The notes under the pieces are model-generated. The model did no database searches and was not told where the DNA came from. It was given only the letters and a program-made list of their open reading frames with translations. Positions 37,899-43,625 of a stretch of 46,718 nt of DNA are shown piece after piece. Each line of letters starts with the position of its first letter. Positions within the stretch are counted from its first letter, which is position 1. The position numbers and the translations under genes were made by a program. Source of the stretch: a virus; IMG/VR virus record IMGVR_UViG_3300014489_000003, positions 1-46,718 of that record. One strand, written 5' to 3'.

Positions 37899-38933
37899 TC
37901 ACATAGAATATTTTGCAAACAGCTTGCACAACGCGTACACACTGGAACAGATAGCTGCGAACACCAGAGCATTCTCCGCATCCGCAGTCATTGACATCAA
38001 TGATATCGCTTTTGCTACTGCGTCACCGCGTGGCCCCATATCCGGAGTCTCCAGCAGCTGCGAATTCAAATAGTTCAGCAGCAACACGCGTAGATACCGA
38101 GCGTCTTCCTTACTGACATTCTGTAGATACCGAGCCGCCTCTCCCCACAACCCGCGCGTGATTGCCCGAGACAAAGCCATGATGTCAATCGTGGCTGCAC
38201 CACTGACCATCGCAGCATCTGCTGGTTCGCAACCTGCGCAATACTTCTCCACCGCCTGAGCAATCAACCGCGGCGAACGCACCATATTATCCGCCAGAGC
38301 CTCTGCCAACCGATCCGTTGGTAGATCGCTGCCAACCTTCGACAGCAACCGCTCTACCAGCTTCTCAACATCAACCATCTCCAGATCGCGGAACTCGTAT
38401 GAGATACAACGCGATCGGAACGCATCTGAAAGTTTGCCGGGTTCTGTCGTGGTAAAGATGAACACTGTCGTCGGCGGTGTGTCCTCGAGCATATCCAGAA
38501 ACTGACTAAGACAACCAGGCCCAGCCCGCTGAATCTCGTTGATAATGTAAACGCGATAAATGCCGTCGCCCATCACACCCGAGTAAGCTCCTGACAACGC
38601 TCCTGCCATGTCCTCCTTCTTAGACAACACAGCAGCTGAAATTTCATTGATCGCAAAGCCAGATGAAGTCTGCCTACACACCTTACAAGGTCTGCCAAAC
38701 GTCTTCTGATGCTCGCACTGATAAGACAGTGCCAGGATTCTCGCCGTGGTCGTCTTGCCTGTCCCCTTGCTGCCCGCGAACAGCCAAGCCTTAGGGAACC
38801 TGCCCGACTTGAAATGCCCGCGGATAGCAGCGACCAGCTTGTCCTGCCCGAGCAAACCATCCAACGTCTGTGGCCGTGCCGACAGCGACAGCTGCTGCTT
38901 GACTACATTATCAACCTGTTCGCTCTCAGCCAT
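37899..38933 (-). CDS. DNA polymerase clamp-loader ATPase (DnaX/RFC-like)
   Basis: 344 aa. AAA+ ATPase: Walker A GSKGTGKT at 54-61, an inserted Cys cluster C73...C83-x2-C86 as in the DnaX zinc site (one ligand, perhaps His75, is not Cys), Walker B VYIINEIQRA at 128-137 where Asp is replaced by Asn, sensor-1 TTTEP at 161-165, and SRC (174-176) arginine finger. It loads a sliding clamp during replication. The helical C-terminus (collar) is present. ATG 38933 has GAGG and overlaps the upstream gene by 31 nt. Its P-loop DNA is repeated at 8340-8364. Confidence 0.88.
   Translation of the reverse strand: MAESEQVDNVVKQQLSLSARPQTLDGLLGQDKLVAAIRGHFKSGRFPKAWLFAGSKGTGKTTTARILALSYQCEHQKTFGRPCKVCRQTSSGFAINEISAAVLSKKEDMAGALSGAYSGVMGDGIYRVYIINEIQRAGPGCLSQFLDMLEDTPPTTVFIFTTTEPGKLSDAFRSRCISYEFRDLEMVDVEKLVERLLSKVGSDLPTDRLAEALADNMVRSPRLIAQAVEKYCAGCEPADAAMVSGAATIDIMALSRAITRGLWGEAARYLQNVSKEDARYLRVLLLNYLNSQLLETPDMGPRGDAVAKAISLMSMTADAENALVFAAICSSVYALCKLFAKYSM
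38730..38754. repeat. 25-bp direct repeat, copy in clamp-loader P-loop
   Basis: Identical to 8340-8364 (same strand), starting TGCCAGGATTCTCGCC. Here it encodes the TTTARILA part after Walker A. Confidence 0.9.
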
Positions 38934-39226
38934 GTCTCCACTTCCTCAAAAGGCATAATCCACATTCTGTCTGTGTCCAACTTAGGACGAACCACCTGCT
39001 CTGCGTACAAAGGCGCACAGCGGAATGCGTCATTGACACCAGTGACCGCCATCAGAATGATGCGCGCCGTACACTCACTCGCATGCACCTCTGCCGACGA
39101 TCCCCAGTCATATGTCTCCTCCGAGAGCAGCTCCGTCAGATCATCGATATTCTCGATGGTTGGAGCCGACTCTGCGTAGAAGATTCTCCGCTTGCTGTCC
39201 TTCGTCGTGCCACAGATAAACTGCAC
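38903..39226 (-). CDS. DUF6166-like hypothetical protein, 107 aa (GTG start)
   Basis: GTG 39226 follows GGGGGAGC. YDWGSSAEVHASECTARIIL followed by a Val-rich region and WIMPFEEVETWL recalls small DUF6166-type proteins (a YxWG...L helix then a C-terminal W-x-(L/M)-x-x-x-x-(I/V) helix). Tentative. Overlaps the clamp loader by 31 nt. Confidence 0.5.
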   Translation of the reverse strand: MQFICGTTKDSKRRIFYAESAPTIENIDDLTELLSEETYDWGSSAEVHASECTARIILMAVTGVNDAFRCAPLYAEQVVRPKLDTDRMWIMPFEEVETWLRANRLIM

Positions 39227-39237
39227 AGCTCCCCCTC

Positions 39238-39687
39238 TTAGACCGCCAGCCCGATAGCTTCCTGATCTACCGCTTCCGCCGCATACTTCAGCCTACTGGT
39301 AAACTCGCGCAACTCCTTGCGCTGCTCACCATTCAAACGCAACGCTGCGTGATGTACCGCCTTGCGCAAGTCCGAAGCTGCACCACCTGTAGCCACACCC
39401 TCGAAAAACGAGATGACGTAACTGACTGCTCCCTGCGGAGTATGAGGCTCAGCTTCGACCACCGGAGCCGAACGCCGGCCCTGCAACTGCTGCACGATCT
39501 CGTTCAACCGAGCGACTTCCTGCTTGTGCGAATTCTGCTCAGCTGCGATCTGCCGCTTCAGAAGCCCGACCTGTTCTCTCAAGTCACTGATCGTATCTGC
39601 CACATCGCCCTGCACTCGATCCTGCACTACTGTTTCAACTGAAGCCTTTGCTCCAGTCGTTGCTACCGCATCCGTGTGCTTCGCCAT
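39238..39687 (-). CDS. Coiled-coil hypothetical protein, 149 aa
   Basis: Residues 25-70 form a clear heptad helix (ISDLREQVGLLKRQIAAEQN and onward). The C-terminal half is helical with an Ala/Leu pattern. Sits between recombinase and clamp-loader genes, so it may be an oligomeric replication accessory factor; this is position-based. Shine-Dalgarno GGGAGGGG. Confidence 0.6.
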   Translation of the reverse strand: MAKHTDAVATTGAKASVETVVQDRVQGDVADTISDLREQVGLLKRQIAAEQNSHKQEVARLNEIVQQLQGRRSAPVVEAEPHTPQGAVSYVISFFEGVATGGAASDLRKAVHHAALRLNGEQRKELREFTSRLKYAAEAVDQEAIGLAV

Positions 39688-40833
39688 TTAGTCATCCCCT
39701 CCCATTTCCTTGTTCAACTCATCAATCGACATAAACTCCACACTGGCCTTCGGCTTGTTCCATAGGATCTTGAAACCGCACTCGCAACCTTCCTGCGAAC
39801 CCTCGCCAGCCTTGTTCTTGACGTTGCGCAGAGCACCAGCCAAGCCTACAACCTGCTTGCCATTCTTCAGTCTGCCGCCCTTCACACGCCGCCCGCGGAT
39901 TCTGATCGAACACACATGCCTGAGAGCCTTCCCACCAGTAGTCTCGTCAGAATCCCCATAGCCGGTAAATCCAAACTTGGCACGCAACTGATTCGATACC
40001 AGAATCGTCGCGTTGTAATTCGCGGCGATCCCAGACCAGCGAGGCAACAGCGTAGACAGGAACATCGCCCTATCCAGCTTACTGTTCATCGATGAGTCAG
40101 CCAGTCCAACCTCATACTGCTTGGCCGTCACAATCATCGCAATCGAGTCAAGGAACCAGAACTGTTTATGCGCCCCGAGCTTGGACAGCTTGTACATCGC
40201 CGATTCTGCCTGCTCGAAGATCTGCTCTGCGCTGAGCAACGTCGGTGGAGGCACTACCCCCTTCCGAGCATTCCCGCACTTCGAGCAAAACTGCGTAGGC
40301 TCCAATGAGCCAGGATTCGCTGTCCCGCATTTGCACTTCCACGAAGCCATCACCAGCTCGTAGTAGAACTTAGTCACAGCCGCCCAGTTGACTCCGAGCT
40401 TGGTAGACCAGATCCCGTCTCGACTATCCTCCAAGTCGATGTACCCAGCGGCCGCTCCATCCTGCTGAGCCATACCCATCAGCACATTCGAGATCAACGT
40501 CTTTCCGCAATGCTCGGCCCCACTAATCTCCATCACCTTACCGTAAGGAATCCCCTTCTCCTTCGACCCGAATACTGCGTTCGCATAAGCATTACCTAAG
40601 TCCAGCCAGTAATGATGTGCAGGCTCAAACGATGAAATCCTGAGCAGCTTCTGTACGCTCGACTGAACCTCATCGCCATTGATATTGAGCATCGCAGACG
40701 ACTGCTCTGCTTCCAATGCAGCCTCTTCTGCTGCCTCCTCATCCGGCACTACGTCAAATTTCGGAGTACGAACACTCTTCCGCTGAGAGTCTCCGAAACT
40801 CATACGCGCCTTCGCTTTAGGTTTCAGTGGCAC
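39688..40833 (-). CDS. RecA/UvsX-like recombinase with zinc-ribbon insertion (GTG start)
   Basis: 381 aa. Walker A GAEHCGKT at 105-112, Walker B FWFLDSIAMI at 225-234, an ILVSNQLRAKFG segment and a DETTGGKALRH loop like L2 mark a RecA-family strand-exchange ATPase. Inserted between Walker A and B is a zinc ribbon with C167, C169, C183 and C186, not found in bacterial RecA. The acidic N-terminal extension (30-48) is also extra. GTG 40833 has GGAGG upstream. Probably pairs with the gp32-like protein and Mre11-Rad50 in recombination-dependent replication. Confidence 0.85.
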   Translation of the reverse strand: MPLKPKAKARMSFGDSQRKSVRTPKFDVVPDEEAAEEAALEAEQSSAMLNINGDEVQSSVQKLLRISSFEPAHHYWLDLGNAYANAVFGSKEKGIPYGKVMEISGAEHCGKTLISNVLMGMAQQDGAAAGYIDLEDSRDGIWSTKLGVNWAAVTKFYYELVMASWKCKCGTANPGSLEPTQFCSKCGNARKGVVPPPTLLSAEQIFEQAESAMYKLSKLGAHKQFWFLDSIAMIVTAKQYEVGLADSSMNSKLDRAMFLSTLLPRWSGIAANYNATILVSNQLRAKFGFTGYGDSDETTGGKALRHVCSIRIRGRRVKGGRLKNGKQVVGLAGALRNVKNKAGEGSQEGCECGFKILWNKPKASVEFMSIDELNKEMGGDD

Positions 40834-40900
40834 AGGAACATCCTCCAGTTATGAAACGAGGCCCGACTCATCGCCGAACCTCATCTCAGGTTGACCTCAA
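40834..40900 (-). other. 67-bp intergenic leader with a small hairpin
   Basis: Contains AACCT-GAGATG-AGGTT and the Shine-Dalgarno of the recombinase gene. No 25-bp box is present. The hairpin may modulate translation; not demonstrated. Confidence 0.35.
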
Positions 40901-42169
40901 CTACCGCCGTGCCTTGGGACGCAGTCCAGGCGTAGGCTTCGCTGGCGCTACAGCCCTCGCCGCAGGACGTGCTGGTGGAGCCACTGCCCGACGTGCTGGA
41001 GCTGGTGCAGGCTTGGCCGCTTGACGTGCCGCCGGCCGAGCTGTGCGCGATGGCGGAGTATCAGGTTCGTCGTCGATGACATCCGCATCATCCGGATCGA
41101 GATCATCGCCAGCATCATCCGCATCGTCGATCTCGAGATCGTCTTCCGCATCGTTTGGAAGATCCTCGGTGTCAGGATCGATAGCTTCCTCCGTGTCCTC
41201 GTCTGGGTCAGGCTCCACAACCTTACGCGAAGCTGGCCGAGCCGCTGCCTTGGCAGGAGCCGGAGCCGCTGCACGCTTACGCGATGGAGGCTCAAGCTCA
41301 AGCTCAGGCTCAGGATCGAGATCGACATCATCGTCGTCCAAATTGACATCCTCGCCAGCATCATCCACATCGTCGACAGCATCGTCGTCCACATCGTCGT
41401 CCACAGGCTCATCATCTTCAGGTTCCTGCACAACCGCCGCCTTGCGTGAAGCCGGAGCCGCTGAACGGCGAGTCTGAGGCTGTTCCTGATCTTCATCCTC
41501 TTCGACCACGTCCTGTCCAAGGTACGCCGCCTGCTGCTTCGCCTGCGAGTACACCGGGATCTCTTTCAGATCCTCAAACGGCTTCACCTTATCGATCAAG
41601 GATTGCGGCACAGCGCTGGGATCCTGATCGGGCTCGATGACACCGTACCGCGTGTCATTGCGCCCAGTCCCCGTCCTGCTGATGTTGAGATTGTAACCCT
41701 TCTTCGGGTCAACGTAACTCCGCTTGCGATTGCCGAAGATGGAAGCCAGCAACTGATTGGCAATGGTCGGAGCCGGCGTAAACAGGAACGGCCCTGAGAA
41801 CTTCGTCTTGCCCTCGCCCAACTCTTCGACCTTGGCAACCTGCATGATGACCTGCGCCTTGGATGCCAGCGCCGTCGCCCTGCTGTCCTGCTTCTTCGCT
41901 TTGAGCTGTGGAATCTTGGTATCGCAGAGCCAGCACTCGCCAACCTGCTCGCCCGTCTCCGGATCGATGTCGATGCCGCAACGAACTGTCTGCTTGCGTG
42001 GCCCAACCTCGCGGTGGATAGAGTACTCGTAAAAGTTTGTCTTCACCGTATCCGTCGGTGGCGTGGGAACGATGCGAAAGCAATTGTCCCCCACGTTCAG
42101 TTTGAACCATGACGATTGCTGTCTCGCCTCGGCCCGCCTTCTTGCATAATCACGTTCATCAAATCCCAT
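40901..42169 (-). CDS. ssDNA-binding protein (T4 gp32-like) with long acidic and basic tails
   Basis: 422 aa. Residues 1-225 form the binding core, starting with a basic N-terminal helix (RDYARRRAEARQQ), then WFKLNVGDNCFRIVPTPP and a Cys cluster (VRCGIDIDPETGE with ECWLCD) like the zinc site of gp32. Residues about 230-370 are an Asp/Glu-Pro-rich tail in three arms separated by Ala/Lys/Arg-rich segments; the last 50 residues are Ala/Pro/Arg-rich and basic. Gp32-like proteins use an acidic C-terminus to recruit partners; a terminal basic stretch after it is unusual. GGAGG before the ATG. Confidence 0.82.
   Translation of the reverse strand: MGFDERDYARRRAEARQQSSWFKLNVGDNCFRIVPTPPTDTVKTNFYEYSIHREVGPRKQTVRCGIDIDPETGEQVGECWLCDTKIPQLKAKKQDSRATALASKAQVIMQVAKVEELGEGKTKFSGPFLFTPAPTIANQLLASIFGNRKRSYVDPKKGYNLNISRTGTGRNDTRYGVIEPDQDPSAVPQSLIDKVKPFEDLKEIPVYSQAKQQAAYLGQDVVEEDEDQEQPQTRRSAAPASRKAAVVQEPEDDEPVDDDVDDDAVDDVDDAGEDVNLDDDDVDLDPEPELELEPPSRKRAAAPAPAKAAARPASRKVVEPDPDEDTEEAIDPDTEDLPNDAEDDLEIDDADDAGDDLDPDDADVIDDEPDTPPSRTARPAARQAAKPAPAPARRAVAPPARPAARAVAPAKPTPGLRPKARR
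40950..41480. repeat. Low-complexity region encoding the acidic/basic tail
   Basis: GAT/GAC-rich (plus strand ATCATC, ATCGTC) and GCA/CCA/CGT-rich runs alternate, encoding Asp/Glu and Ala/Pro/Arg repeats. Such DNA is prone to length change. Confidence 0.7.
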
Positions 42170-42193
42170 CAGAAGCCTCCATTTTTCGTCTTG

Positions 42194-42523
42194 CTATACG
42201 GCTTCCGCCTGAACCATCTTCTGATACAACGTGCGTACCTGCTTTATTCTAAGCAATACGCGCTTCGTCTCGTTCTTGTATTCCCGAGCACTGATGCTCG
42301 ATTCTGCCAACCGAGCCTGCATGACCACCTGCCACGCAGCCAGGTACTTGTCGATGCCGTCCTGAATAACCTCATCCGCAGACATCTGCAAGCCTTCAGC
42401 ATTATCCGGCAGACGAGAGCTGACCGATGTGAAATGAGTCGTGCCAGCACCGTAAGATGTGTCCGCGATCTGCACACTCACCGTCACACCGCATATTCCG
42501 AGTTTGCTAATCGGCTTACTCAT
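42194..42523 (-). CDS. Hypothetical protein, 109 aa
   Basis: The N-terminus (ISKLGICGVTVSVQIAD) is beta-rich; the rest is helical. ATG 42523 overlaps the previous gene by 8 nt. It resembles small phage replication-cluster proteins by position only. Confidence 0.55.
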   Translation of the reverse strand: MSKPISKLGICGVTVSVQIADTSYGAGTTHFTSVSSRLPDNAEGLQMSADEVIQDGIDKYLAAWQVVMQARLAESSISAREYKNETKRVLLRIKQVRTLYQKMVQAEAV

Positions 42524-42683
42524 CTTCTATCTGCACCTCAAGCGTCGTCACCGAATCCATCACAGCTACACACTGAGTCGGATCGAACACAGGCCGATGC
42601 AACGGATGCCCGAACGGATACACCTTCTCTCCGTCCAAGCACTCAAGTACCCGCGCCAGAGCAACTGCATTCTCAATCGACAT
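42516..42683 (-). CDS. Hypothetical protein, 55 aa
   Basis: ATG 42683 behind AGGAGAAGG. Short alpha/beta protein (IENAVALARVLECLDGEKVY). Overlaps both neighbours. No family recognised. Confidence 0.6.
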   Translation of the reverse strand: MSIENAVALARVLECLDGEKVYPFGHPLHRPVFDPTQCVAVMDSVTTLEVQIEDE

Positions 42684-43185
42684 CCTTCTCCTCGTCAGGT
42701 TGAACCTGATTCCTGCGTGCATCCAACGTCCGTGCCCGAGCGTGAATCTTGCGCGTCTGCTCGATGCGCTCTACTTCTTTGGAGCCGCGCATGCCCTCAG
42801 CAATCTGCGTCTCAGCGATCACGCGGATAGCGTCACGCCGCATGCGATAAGCCTCGAGGATCAACTTCGACAGTTCCTCCACCTCGTAGGCACGCTCCAT
42901 ACTGCCGCGCAGAGTACGAACCACTGTCTGGGTTTCCACCTTGTCCTTCACACCAGCATCCGTCATCTTTTTCTCGCCAGCGGTGCTATTTCTAGCCCGC
43001 AGCACCAGAGCGACCCGACTACGCGTAGCATCCAACTCCGCTGCAGCCTGAGCACGGCCACGCATCGCAGCCACACGATACCGCGCCGCATCGATAAACA
43101 AGATCGGCTGACGTGCTGCTTCTGCCAGGATATTCTCGTCCACCAGCGCGAGACTCTGAATCAACGATTCTGCTGTAATAGCCAT
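42673..43185 (-). CDS. Helical basic protein, possibly translated from a leaderless mRNA, 170 aa
   Basis: Ala/Arg-rich helices throughout, with a basic C-terminus. ATG 43185 has no Shine-Dalgarno; the promoter-like TATAGT at 43192-43197 would place transcription start at or within a few bases of the ATG. Alternative internal starts would remove the helical N-terminus. Function unknown. Confidence 0.55.
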   Translation of the reverse strand: MAITAESLIQSLALVDENILAEAARQPILFIDAARYRVAAMRGRAQAAAELDATRSRVALVLRARNSTAGEKKMTDAGVKDKVETQTVVRTLRGSMERAYEVEELSKLILEAYRMRRDAIRVIAETQIAEGMRGSKEVERIEQTRKIHARARTLDARRNQVQPDEEKDVD

Positions 43186-43190
43186 ACACT

Positions 43191-43215
43191 CACTATAGAG
43201 AATTGAGCCTACGTC
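43191..43215 (-). promoter_or_regulatory. Promoter-like 25-bp box (GACGTA-N12-TATAGTG)
   Basis: Perfect in both halves. Only 5 nt separate TATAGTG from the ATG at 43185. The GACGTAG includes the stop of the NADAR gene. Confidence 0.65.
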
Positions 43216-43625
43216 GTACGCAACTGGTCGCGTACCTTCATGAGCAGCAAGCCGAGATGATTCTCGCCTACACCGTCACAGACCCCCCAGTAAGTGTCTC
43301 GCCAGTCGTTACCTTCGACCAGCTGCTGGTTGCCCGTCGCCATGAGCTTCTGACACATAGGCTTGGCATAAAACTTAGACACCAGCAACTGCTCCATGAT
43401 GCCGAGCTTTACCTGTTCCCAGTCAGCGCGCAACTTCAACCTGCGACCGGCATGCTTAGCCTGAGCCGATGTCATCTCGACGAAATCGATCCTCAGATCA
43501 ACATCTGTGGTCTTCGCCGCTTGGAATGCACACTCCACCGAAGGATAAATAATCCCCTCGAACACGACTGCCCACTTATAGAAATTGGACAGGAACCTAT
43601 AATCACCAGTGAAACTGTCTATCAT
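43209..43625 (-). CDS. NADAR-domain (YbiA-like) N-glycosidase
   Basis: 138 aa, full-length NADAR. It contains GDYRFLSNFYKWAVVF and IIYPSVECAFQAAKT (YbiA-type LSNF and the conserved Glu-x3-Gln-x2-K), and ends in DTYWGVCDGVGENHLGLLLM. NADAR proteins cleave N-glycosidic bonds of ADP-ribose or riboflavin intermediates; some remove ADP-ribose from guanine bases in DNA, reversing DarT-type toxins. In a phage it could counter DNA ADP-ribosylation defence. Overlaps the DNA polymerase stop by ATGA, so it is co-translated. Confidence 0.85.
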   Translation of the reverse strand: MIDSFTGDYRFLSNFYKWAVVFEGIIYPSVECAFQAAKTTDVDLRIDFVEMTSAQAKHAGRRLKLRADWEQVKLGIMEQLLVSKFYAKPMCQKLMATGNQQLVEGNDWRDTYWGVCDGVGENHLGLLLMKVRDQLRTT

